From contig NC_092692.1 in assembly GCF_964275005.1 (NCBI RefSeq), forward strand, positions 13,006,764-13,070,763: 64,000 nt of DNA, read 5' to 3'. The position numbers were made by a program, and so were the translations under genes. Source of the stretch: Diadema setosum (lineage: Eukaryota; Echinodermata; Echinoidea; Diadematoida; Diadematidae). Shown in pieces: positions 12,077-23,290 of this stretch. Numbering within the stretch: position 1 is the first letter of the stretch; each line of letters starts with the position of its first letter. A model generated the notes under the pieces. The model did not search any database. It was not told the DNA's origin and saw nothing but the letters and a program-made list of their open reading frames with translations.

Positions 12077-13982
12077 GTTTACCCCATTAGCAGGTCTACT
12101 ATTCGGCCTTTTAACAAACTTCACGTCGGCCGAGAACCAGAAAGGCTTTGGTTGTATTGAGTTATTGGTAGCATCATCTCGTAGATCTCGATCTCCTCTA
12201 CTTTATGGTGTCAATTTTAAATTATTTTCTCTTTCAGTAAAATGTTGAAAATGAAAACCACAAGGGCGCTATTTTACCCTGTTTGGAACAATGTTTATAA
12301 ATCTACTCATTTTTGACTGAATAAACTTTTTATTCTATGAGAATTGACTATTTCCTTTTTGTTTCGCTCACAACTCAGAACGCGATAGCGCCTTTCTGGT
12401 ACTCAGCTGACGTTGGTTGATTCAAAAGACAATATCACCACACATTATAACAAACTTTAATCATGTGAAAAGTATCCTACTACAAAACACATTGAAACTG
12501 AGCCACAGAGTAGTGTAACTATCAAATTTTTGAATTTTTGAAACATTATGTGAAATTTCCTATTTTTAGCTAAATTATGTACTTATTTGTTGTTTTCTTG
12601 GCTTGTAAATTTGCATATAAACTGTAGATGAAGACGCACAAAACATAAAAACATATATCGATCAATACATGCTTATAGAGTGTACATACTATACTCAAAT
12701 AATTTATAATGTATATCCCACGATATACTTGGTAATCACATTTAAGTTCGAAATGCCTCGAGTTAATGTTTCTTTGAGACATAGATGTAATTCAGCTGGG
12801 TTTCTTCAAAGGTGTTTTTGGTGAGTGTGGGTGTGTGTTTACCTTTCCAGGTCTCTTTCTGCCCTCCCCCCTCTTTCTTTACCACCTTTCTTTCTTTCTT
12901 TTTTCTCTCTCTCTCTTTCTCACTCTCTCTCTCTCTCTCTCTCCCTCTCTCTCTTTCTTATTCTCTCATTGATAAGCTCGTCCTGGCGTACCCATGCAGG
13001 CTGGCAATCTCGATTTTTTTTTATTATTATTATTTAACGCTGTTTTTTCTCTCTATTTTTTTTTTTTTTTTTTTTTAGATGGTTGGGAATGCATCATATT
13101 CCTTCCATGGCGAGGAACATCAATGCAAGCATCCGGTCTCTCTTCTGTCGTTTCATGTTACCGCAAGGGCGACTTTCACGTTCCAAATCTAATCTGCAGA
13201 GAAAAGAATCCCTTCTCCTTCTTTCAATCCCGCACAATTACTGATGGGCCCTGCTTGCGCGTCAAAAGCGGCTAGAATTGTCCCGGAACGCGCATCAAAA
13301 ACTGAAAGCGACAATGTCATCTACTTCTAATCCACTTATAATACAATCTGCGATCCTCAAACAGTAACTACATTTTTTTTTCCTTTCATGCTAATGCGGG
13401 TATAAATGAATTTCGACGCGGGGGTAAGGAGCAAAGAAGGAAGGAACAATATTGCTGACATGTCTTATGTTCGTATTTAGACTCGCGCCAATCGTGAGGG
13501 AGAAGGCAAGAAAGTGTGGGAGAAAAACACGGAGAGAAAGATGAAGCGACAGAATAGATCTCGAGAGAGAGAGAGACAGCAGAGATATACAAAAATTAGA
13601 GACATAGAGAAGTAGAGAGAGAGATAGAGATAGGGATAGAAAGAGAGGGAGAGAGATGATAGAAAAAGAGGGAAGAGGAGAAAGAAGAGATTGAAGAGAA
13701 CGGAGAGAAAGCCCGTGGGAGGCTGTCCCTCTCCCGTTTCCTCATGCTAACCGTCACCTGATGTGGGAGCAGGGCCGGGCAAATTCAATTACGGATGTAA
13801 TTATCCCCACAATTAGGATTTGCTTGAATCGAGAATCGACTAGTGCTGACTTTCTCGTTTGGGCCATTCGCCAAACACGACTCCGTGCGCCGGGGCCCAT
13901 TTATGAAATTACTTTTTTTTTCTTCCTTTTCTTTTCGGAGTGGAGGGATGGCAGGACAGGCGGATGGGAGGGTGGGGTGAAT
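12077..13982. other. Non-coding, with pyrimidine microsatellites
   Basis: No exon is supported. A (CT)n tract with interruptions runs at about 12890-12965 and long T runs occur near 13020-13078. Purine-rich (GA)n-like sequence fills 13555-13700. The frames through these tracts are low-complexity artefacts. Confidence 0.6.
13735..13910. promoter_or_regulatory. Candidate homeodomain-bound regulatory block
   Basis: Complex, unique sequence between microsatellites. It holds AATTACGGATGTAATT (13787-13802, a perfect inverted repeat of AATTAC around GGAT), immediately followed by TTATCC and then CAATTAGGATTTGC. These are TAATTA-core sites typical of homeodomain factors. Function is inferred from motif density only. 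Confidence 0.3.
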
Positions 13983-14535
13983 GCTGGTAGCTGGTAGCTG
14001 GTTGCTGGTTGCTGGTAGCTGGTAGCTGGTAGCTGGTTGCTGGTAATTGGTAGCTGATGGTAGCTGGTTGCTCGTTGTTTATAAAGCTGCTTGCTGGTAG
14101 CTGGTAGCAGGTTGCTGGTCACTGGTTGCTGTCAAGTTGCTGGTAGCTTGTAGCTGTTAGCTGATTGCTGGTAGCTTGTTGCTGGCTGCTGTTTACTGGT
14201 AGCTGTTTGCTAGTAGCTGGCAGCTGGTAGTTGGGCTGGTTGCTGTTTGCTGTTAGCTTGTAGCTGGTTGGTGTTTACTAGTTGTTTGTTGCTTGTTGCA
14301 GGTTTCTTGCTGTTGGTTGCTGGTTGCTGGTTGCAGGTTTCTTGTTGTTGGTTGCTGGTTGCTGGTTGCTGGTTACTGGTTAATGGTAGCTGGTAGCTGG
14401 TAGCTGGTTGCTGGTTGCTGGTTGCTGGTTTGCTGGTTACTGGGTGCTGGTTACTGGTTGCTGGTTGTTGGTAGCTGGTAGCTGGTTGCTGGTTGCTGAT
14501 TACTGGTTACTGGTTGCTGGTTGCTGGTTGCTTGT
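13983..14535. repeat. Heptamer minisatellite (GCTGGTT/GCTGGTA)n
   Basis: About 550 bp of variant 7-mers, mostly GCTGGTT and GCTGGTA, with occasional interruptions. The plus strand is almost free of C except in GCTGG, giving a strong G/T strand bias. Reading frames through it are repeats of short peptides and not genes. Confidence 0.95.
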
Positions 14536-14689
14536 TGTCGACCGGATTTGAATAGTCCAGAGAGAAGACAATGAATATCTGATTTACCTGTCTCAGGAAA
14601 TATCTTTAATTTTGAAAAATGTACTCATACCCACAATGAAGAAGAAATGTACATGTGTGATATACTGTAAATGTATGACATGTACGACA

Positions 14690-14691
<2 letters not shown>

Positions 14692-14749
<58 letters not shown>
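14692..14749. repeat. (TA)n microsatellite
   Basis: Uninterrupted alternating TA of about 57 bp. Confidence 0.98.
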
Positions 14750-14751
<2 letters not shown>

Positions 14752-15479
14752 CTTTGAAAAATGTGTGCATTTTACAATCACATACACAATGTGTCTATGA
14801 TTAATAGGTAAAATACAAATACAAAGTGGTGCTATACGCGTTACAGGGGATATACTCTCTGTGAACGATGTTTTATGTGAGACTCCAGGAAGTGGTTGTA
14901 ACTTACTGGCTTTCAAACATGACAAACAGATTGCTTGAGTTGTTGTTTTTTTTTTTGAGCCATTATGTGTAAAGACTGACATTTCACTGTGAAGATCTCG
15001 AAGATTGAAGTACGATTGATTGTACAAACTCGCTTCTCTGAAAATCTTCGACATCATGCAATGATTTTTGTCACTCCTCTGAAAGAATTATGATGTCTTG
15101 AAGCCGGATGAAATAAAAAAACAAGAAATAAAAGGCATACTTCCCTCGCCTTCCCTTTAAAACATGAGAAATCCACCGACGGTTTGACAGAAAAAAAACA
15201 CACCTAGGCATCGTCCACTTTTATTTCATTACAAACAGAAAAAAAAAAATCCGTCTCCTATTTACCAGCGTTTCGAAGCGCTGACAATAAAATTTGCGGA
15301 ATTTTTCATTTCATCTTCAATTACCGGATTAGAGCATATTTGACAAGCAAACAAGGGAGGAGAACAGATAAGACTTTAATCCTACAGGGTATAGTTACAA
15401 TAACCGATATAGTGGTCAAGTTTCGCTCGCGTCGCCCCTGAAAAGAGACGGTGGGACCAGGACAGCAGTGTGCCAAGAA

Positions 15480-15536
15480 TGGAGGTAAAGAGTAAGAGAC
15501 GAATATATAGAAATAGATAGATGGAGGGAGAGATGG

Positions 15537-15567
<31 letters not shown>

Positions 15568-15930
15568 GGGGGGGGGGGCAGAGAGAGAGAAAGAAACCTA
15601 AAGATTGAGTGGGTGAAAATGTGTGTGTGTATGTGTGTTTGTGTGTGTGTGTGTATTTGTGTGGATGTATGGACATAGAAAGACAATTTGAGACAAGAGT
15701 ATAGAAAGGGAATAGAAGGCCTGTAACTGTTCGTGTGTGTGTGTGTGCGTGTGTTGAGTGTGTGTGTGGATGTGGGTGTGGGTGTGTGTGAGTGTGTGTG
15801 AGGTAGAGAGAGGGAGAGGGGAGGCAGGAAAGCTATGGTTGAAGAGCGATAGCATTGAGAAAAGAGAAGAGAGAGGGAGACAGGGAGAGAGATAAGGAGA
15901 GATAGAGAGAGATATGAGAGACAAATAAAA
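15480..15930. repeat. Compound (GA)n / (GT)n microsatellite tract
   Basis: A purine tract with (GATA)n and (GA)n units and a run of G at 15565-15578 is followed by several (GT)n blocks at 15620-15663 and 15733-15800, then more (GA)n-like sequence. No coding content. Confidence 0.9.
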
Positions 15931-16392
15931 TGTGAGGCAGACAGAAACAGCCTAAAAGGAGAAAGACATTCAGAGACACTGATGGAGTAAAGATTAGAGA
16001 AGGCCTGAAAAGGGGATGAAAAAAACGCCGATTCGTGACATTATTGTTTTTTTTTTCTTCCTGCCATACCGTGGAATATACGATCTTCGAAATCTGAAGG
16101 CTGCTTCAGCGACACACAATGCGTGCGGCAATTAGTATAATTGCAGGGTCTTGACAGGTTAAAGCGTGTATTTTGCCATTGTCAATTTCTCGTTCTCAGA
16201 TCTTCCACTCCCCCCCCCCCCACCTCATCCCGCTCTCCTTATTTCGCCTTGCACAATCCCAAATGAAGAAGCATGAACTCGAGACTCAGCGTGGGAATTG
16301 AAACAAACATTTCAATTTCTCCGACTGACTGGATGTAAACTCCAATTCTCCGTCAGCTTTGACTTGACTATGAAAACGGAAGCTGTAAAATG

Positions 16393-16556
16393 CATTGGCG
16401 GATCCAGAGGGGGCCCACCGGCGCGCGCCCCAGTTTATTTATTTCTTATCATTAAAACAAAAGAAATAACTAATATGAAATGAAATCCGGAAGTTGCACC
16501 GATTTTCTTTTTCTTTTTGCGCCCACCCCTTTACGGAATTCCTGGATCCGCCCCTG
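16393..16556. mobile_element. 164-bp MITE with GGCGGATCC termini
   Basis: The left end CATTGGCGGATCCAG is an imperfect inverted copy of the right end CTGGATCCGCCCCTG. The pentamer AAATG flanks both sides (16388-16392 and 16557-16561), consistent with a 5-bp target duplication. Short non-coding elements with CAGGGGCGGATCC-type ends are common in animal genomes. The superfamily was not determined here. Confidence 0.8.
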
Positions 16557-19500
16557 AAATGGGACGATTTTCTTTAGAGTATGAACAGCCCAGCAAAGAA
16601 TTAAAAGCCACTTGTTTCAGTGTTCCACTTTAGAAGATAGATGCACGTATGATCGAACATTAACCCTACCTTTACCAGCAAAAAATTCATACACTATTGT
16701 GTTGCGTAGCTAAGCAAGTTCCCTCTGAACCCTAGATACGTATAATGTGTGTGACAAAGTGTGCAGTGCACGTTCTCCGAAATTACCCTCTCCAGTACGT
16801 TTTCTTTCTTTTTTTAACCTCATGTGTTGTCACACTCTGGCAGATTGTATGCCATACGTTAAATATATCATACTAGATAATACAAGCCCCTTTCCGACTA
16901 CATTTAAAAATTTTCTGCTTTCTAGGATTAATACTAATCACTCTGAACTATCCATCCTAAGGGTAAGTCCGGTCACCATGGAAACATCGACCCATAAAAA
17001 GAGACTGCATAATTTTATGATATTCTTGTACAGTAATTGGGAATTTAAACAACGTCGCTATAATTCAGTATCATCAATAGTCATATCGTAAACATATGGT
17101 CATCAGACATTATCAGAAGTCCGTGAAGTGGGGGAAAGGAATATATAATATACAATGTATACATATAGAGGAAAACATTTAGCATGATTGGAGGGGGAAC
17201 AAAAAAACTCGACCGATAGTGGTCAAAACAGAGCATTTAAGGAAAGGAAGAAAGGAGAAGTCTGGCGGAAGAAAAAGAAAAGGCGATGCAATACCTGCAT
17301 GACTGACGGCAGACAAAAATACATCTCAATCTGCGTTTGGCGCCAATTGTTGGCAGGAAGAAACAATATTGTCTTGATGTCGTCTACTGAGTGAATCATA
17401 CCTCGCCCTCGGCCATCTTACAGTTATGATTACCCCGCCGTCCAAGCCAACATCCATATTTTCCTAAACTTCTGCTCTCTCCCTCTCTTTTCCTTCCCCT
17501 TTCGCTCTCTCTCTCTCTCTCTCTCCCTCTGCCTGGTGGACTGCGCAACAGAAGAATGAGACGCAAGCGGGAAGCCTCCTTCTCGTCATAGCAACCGTCG
17601 CCTGGTCCGAGGTTGCCAACAAAGAGCAATGAAAACGACTGAATCACCTTAATTCGACGATATAAAACAAATAAAGATAAATGGATACGGCAGTTAATGA
17701 AATTGCTGCTTGAATAATGAGCATTATGTGAGTTCCTTCACCGTCCTTACCTCCGTCTTCTTACCCTTATTTTGAAGGGGGGATTGTTTTGCTATGTTTG
17801 GACGCGCGGAAACATTAAAGATATTTTCCTGAATGAAATGGAATATGACTTTTCTAACTGCCGTCGGGACTGCGCCGGGAATCCGAACGATAATGGCAGA
17901 AAGGCATGACTCCAGATTAGGACGCATAACGATAAAGAATGCATTTTAAGAGCAAAAATGAAGATTGATGTCTTTTCGCCGAGAGGTCGGTAGGAAGGGA
18001 AGCCACTCAAGTGTGACGAGCTCAGCTGACGCGTCATAATGGATTTAATCCAAGTCTGTCTCGACAAACATGACACAAAGAAGGCATATAGAGGAACATC
18101 TTTTATTTCTGCAGCCCATGTAAAGTACAATGGCTATATGACTCAAACATTCGTAGTCAAACACAGACGTACACGGATGTACACTCACATGTTGTATATA
18201 CGGAGACTGCAATCTCGAACCAGTCATTTAACTCTGGGAGTACCAACAGCAACCTGTTTCTACACCTTTAGTAAATCCATTTTGGGACGATAATATGAAG
18301 AGGGTTTAAACCCTATGAATGAACAATATCATTGAAATCCTCAAGTTGATTTTGATTTGATCCTTTCCAGATTGTTGAACTAGGAGAGTGTCGTTGGGAA
18401 AATGAAATTGACGTATCAGGCTTCTAAGTGCTTTGTTGTGCACGATGATCCTGGACAATAGACCACGATTCCACAATGCCATGAACAAAATGATATAAAC
18501 AAGCATCCACACAATGATAAAAACACATTTGCCCGCAATCACGTTATAATACACAGGGCTGCAAACGCATCTTCAGGTTTTCATGTAGTATTTATCATGA
18601 CATTGGCTGGGTGACTGAGTTTTCAGTTCCGCGTTGTAAAATGGAATCGGGTGCAATAACAATATTCATACTAATCATTGGGTTAACATGGAAAGATATT
18701 TTGATAAAGTTCATTTGATGTCTTTCACATTATATCTCAATTTCATCTACTGACAAAGTGCATTAAATTTTCCACTCACTGTATATACCATATCAATATA
18801 TCACTCAAAAACAATTAAAGCAACGGCGAATGAGCACTTCTGCAGTTTTACATTACCAAGAAAATAAGTATTTTAGTAATGAACAACCAAATTAGTTGAT
18901 GATTTTTTTTTTTAGAACTGTGTAGACACATGGCTGATTATCTTCATAAGTTCATCTAAGGTTATTCATTTTATTTGGAAAGCACTGTGGACTTTTTTGA
19001 CCAGAATCAAACCCTTCAATGGATATTGATGATATTACTGGACCAATCTTGTAAAGCTGTACATCGAAAAAAAAAAAACCATTGGATAGAAAAAAACAAC
19101 AACAACAATATTTAGGAACATGATCCTATATCAGATGCCACTGTCAGGTTCAGGCAACTTTTGTTTGGATAAAACACAAGCTACAATTTGCAAGATCTTA
19201 ACATCCTGTGAGAGTGGAGGAGCCTTTCAGAATGTTGTCATGGTTGTTGTCATCTCCAGAGAAGCGATTTTCCAACTAGAAAATAACTATATCGCATGGG
19301 CTCAGTACGTTATTCTTTTTTTTTGTACAAAATAATCATCACTCACGCATTTATTATGCATTGATTGAATAGATGGCTGAGGGTCTGAATAATTGATCAT
19401 TTATCAGTTGGATGGGTTGATTAATAAGTTTCCTTTTTTTTTTTTATTTCAAAATGTGGAATTCTATCGGTGTAATGAATTTCTGACTGACGTACACCGG

Positions 19501-21925
19501 AATGTCGAATAGGTAGATGTAAATGTCATGGCTCAATTCCTGGTGCCGAACCACCGCACAATTTTTGTTTCTCTCTTTCTTTCTTTCTTTTTTTTTTTCA
19601 ATTTCTCAACTCTTCAAGGGACACGGAGCACAATTTTCATAAAGTAGCTAATACAGTATAATAACGCAAAGTACATATTATGCTACCGCACGCGAATGAT
19701 TTTGGACTTTCTTATCATTTTCTGGACACAAATGAATCTTGGGTGACGGGGATACATGTCCCAGACTAATTTAGGAGAGAGAAAAAACAACAGCAACAAC
19801 AACAAAATGATATATAAACTGCCCAAATATGTACCACCTAAAGATTTCGACGTTTAATAGTGTCGCTGAGAGCCGATTATAATCAAACTAATGGTTTTGT
19901 GGTAAGGTTCCTCCCTTCCTCTCCCACATACCAGTCTGGTTATTCCGACGGAATTAGCTGGGTCATTTCCCTTCATTGCATGTATTGTCATTATAGTAAT
20001 TGTATTTCAGATCTGAGGGCAGAAAGACAAACATACACACACACACTCACACACACAAACACACTCACCTCATCACCTAACACACACACACACACACACA
20101 GAGAGGAAGAGAATATGGAAGACTTGTATATATAGATATACATTCCGAAATAGAGTGAGACAGGAGGGGGGGGGGGGACACAGAGAACAGGAGGGAATCA
20201 CTAACGAAACAATTAGAAGTTAATTAATTACTCGTTTTCTTCTACCGACCCAAATTTGATGATTCAATAAAGTGGATCACAATGCCATCAATACAGCCAT
20301 TCACCTGATTATTTCCTTCCGCTAGAGATCTCCATCTACAAAATAATCTCATGGAACCCTCAAACCGTATCGACCTTTCTTCGTTTCTTTATACGAATAA
20401 AAAGACCACTTTTTTAATTTGACCAATCTAGTTGCCTTACCATTGTTTTCTCTGCACTAGCTCACCCAAATGGACTGAATTGGTAAATTAATTGCACGCC
20501 AAATACTAAGGAACATCATGAACTATTAATCCTCTGAGTTAATTAGACGTTAACAGTGAGAGGGGGAGAAAAATTCTGGAATATATATGGAGTGACAGAT
20601 GAAACAGATGAATTGGTCCTTAGCGGTTTTTTTTTGTTTTTTTGTTTATGTTTTTGTTTGTTTGGTTGTGTGTGTGGGTTTTGTTGTTGTTGTTGTTGTT
20701 GTTGTTTTGCTTGTATGAAACTCATGTGGACTTTGGTTTTCATTCATTTCTTCAGACATATTTCCCTGTTACCACTTTTCATTCAAGTAAAATCAAACAC
20801 ACACACACACACACACACACCCAACACACGCACTCACAGCGCAACACAAAACACACAATGAAGAGAAATGTATTTTGAAAATATGCTGGGGTGATTTTTT
20901 TCATTTATTCCACTCCCATCTTATGCGTTTTTGTTTTACTAAGATCAACAAAAAAGGAAAGTGAAATTTTTCACACAATATACCCCAAAAAAGTGAGAAT
21001 GTAATCAGAATCAGAAACTTAACGGATGGACATGGAGAAGTGGATAGAGAAAAGAAGAGAACAGAAATAGAAAGAAAGAAGAAAAAGAGAGAGATATGCC
21101 TATTACCTTGTGCACAAATCTTTACCAGAATACCTTACCTTCAATTGACGTTCACTTTCAATTTCAATTTCAAACTATATTTCACAAAGAAAATAAGTCA
21201 AATATGACGAATAGACCGAAATATGTTATAGAGCTTGGATTTACAACATTACTAACATGCAATACAACTGTCAATTTATCAAAATTTAAATCTTAGTGAA
21301 GATGCAAGAGAAATACACTGTTATATAGGAAAATCTATATGTCCCCTCCCACAATCAAAAGGTTGTAATGTAATTGTCATGTATGCAGTCTTTTCATAAA
21401 GCTGCCAAATTTAAAACCCACGTACTGTTTCATAATACTGTTGATGAACGAACCAATGGTAGAGTTGTTTTGCGATTACGTCATCATCTTATCCAATTTG
21501 AATGTGAAGAGTTTAATCTAAAAAACCAGTCCATCCATTTTTATAAATTTTAGATATTCGAGATAGTAGCTTCTGAAAAACGAATAAAATGATTAAGATT
21601 TATGTGATCATTTTAATAATATCTTCAAAATATTTTCGGTCATGTAACTATTGCAGTATTATTGAAAAGATTTGATTTTCTGTACTTTAGTTTCACTTCA
21701 TTTCATTTGTCCGCTGGTACAAATAAAAAACAAACAGACGTTATATATTAATAACAATAGGTCAATTGCCTCACCCTTCAAAGGAGCATAATTTAACTAC
21801 TCTGTCCGTGTGAATAATGCTCTTCTTTTCAAAGACAATTTGAACATAAAGTGAGATTTCCCTCAGATAGAGCTCCGTCAACATCCTTTGCCTGCAAACC
21901 TCGCCCCTACGTCAATCATCAACAT
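16557..21925. other. Non-coding, nothing firm
   Basis: No exon supported. Simple repeats include (CT)n at 17509-17530, (CA)n near 20035-20100 and 20798-20820, and (GTT)n at 20682-20706. A unique block at about 17560-18030 with TAAT-core words and a split pair of RFX-like half sites (TAGCAACC near 17589, GGTTGCC near 17613) may be regulatory. Confidence 0.45.
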
Positions 21926-21940
21926 GGTTGCCTAGCAACC
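21926..21940. promoter_or_regulatory. X-box (RFX-type) motif
   Basis: GGTTGCCTAGCAACC contains GTTGCC, a one-base spacer and AGCAAC, an exact fit to the RFX X-box pattern. RFX factors commonly drive ciliary genes. No recognisable target gene lies nearby, so occupancy is speculative. Confidence 0.4.
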
Positions 21941-22019
21941 AAGCTCTGCATCACCTCGCTTTATCGTTCGGATCATTCACTTGGAGAACGAGAGAATGCA
22001 AAACAATAGAACTGTAAAG

Positions 22020-22460
22020 CCTGACCTTGGAAATTACTGAAAACAATCACGCGTAATTCATAATCACGATAATGGTCCCTCTCGTTATACGCCTCGTCAA
22101 CAAGCGCAATGTTTGAACCAGATAAATGACACAACTTTGCCTGGAACGAATTGATAGAATAATAAAGAATAAAGGGAGCGAAAGAAAATGGTGATGGGAA
22201 AGGAAAGTAAATATATGAGTCCTGACAAGTCCACGAGGTGAAATAGTTCTTGCGAGAGACAGGTAACGGAAGATTTTTGAGTTATTGGGGATTAAATTTG
22301 CATCACACTAATGAGATGATTAAAGATTCATGCCGGCATTATCGCGCCCCAACCGGCACAAAATAATCGGAGAAACCTGTTCTCGGACCAACCCACACGC
22401 ATGGATGCTAATTACATCCATACGCTGACCTTTGGTGGTCTGGTACATTTAGGGTATGAA
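22020..22460. promoter_or_regulatory. Candidate regulatory block
   Basis: Unique, non-repetitive sequence of higher complexity than its flanks. It contains ATGGATGCTAATTACATCCA (22401-22420, arms ATGGATG/CATCCAT around a TAATTA core), GCTGACCTTTGG, and several ATAATGG / TAATGAG words. The inference of an enhancer rests only on motif content and contrast with flanking simple repeats. Confidence 0.3.
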
Positions 22461-22975
22461 GTGATAATGTACAAGCCACACCCAAACACCCGTGTTCTTT
22501 CTGTTTCCCCTTTAAACCCCACCCCCACCACCTCCATCTAGCTCCTCCCTGTACCTGAGATGGTGCACGTAAAGTAAGAGTTGGTAATTATGTCCCCAGT
22601 GGACACGAGCATTCCATTGTCAAATCAGATAACAGTATACCCTTTATCATCAGGGATCATTTTAGAAACTGGAGATATATCGTTACTGTAATAGAATGAT
22701 GGAAATGCTAGGCTATCTTTATAAAGGCAAACAAATGGAAACTGACCAGAAATGAATACAATTCATTAGTGAAAAATTGAGCAAAGAGATTGAGACATTG
22801 AGCATTGAGATTCTATGGGGATTATACATGTATATCTTTAGATTCCACCTTTGGAAGACGATTTAATATTGAGGAGACACTGGGTTTTCAACTATATTCT
22901 ATCCCATTCAATTCAATCCATGCTTTACTGCCGATAATGGTTAGTGTAATTTTCCTATACGCTAGATCCAGATAC

Positions 22976-22977
<2 letters not shown>

Positions 22978-23036
<59 letters not shown>
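22978..23036. repeat. (TA)n microsatellite
   Basis: Alternating TA with a terminal TACATA variant. Confidence 0.97.
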
Positions 23037-23040
<4 letters not shown>

Positions 23041-23228
23041 CATTCATAACTGACTACACTGTGTGTGTATTGTTTTTAGTGTTCGTAGTTTGACAATTTA
23101 CCGTCACGCAATCTATATTAAAAATTTGTCATATATAACAGGGGACTGCTGTAACTATACTTTGATCCTTGTTCTAACAGAAGTCAGATTTTCCCTTTAA
23201 TCCTCCTTCTTCCCTCTCTCTCGCTCTC

Positions 23229-23237
23229 TTCCTCTCC

Positions 23238-23287
<50 letters not shown>

Positions 23288-23290
23288 TCT
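23229..23290. repeat. (CT)n microsatellite with C run
   Basis: A poly-C stretch followed by uninterrupted CT dinucleotides. Confidence 0.95.

Noticed and set aside
13901-14122. Open frame rich in Gln-Leu-Pro-Ala-Thr-Ser
   Set aside because: It is a translation of the heptamer minisatellite.
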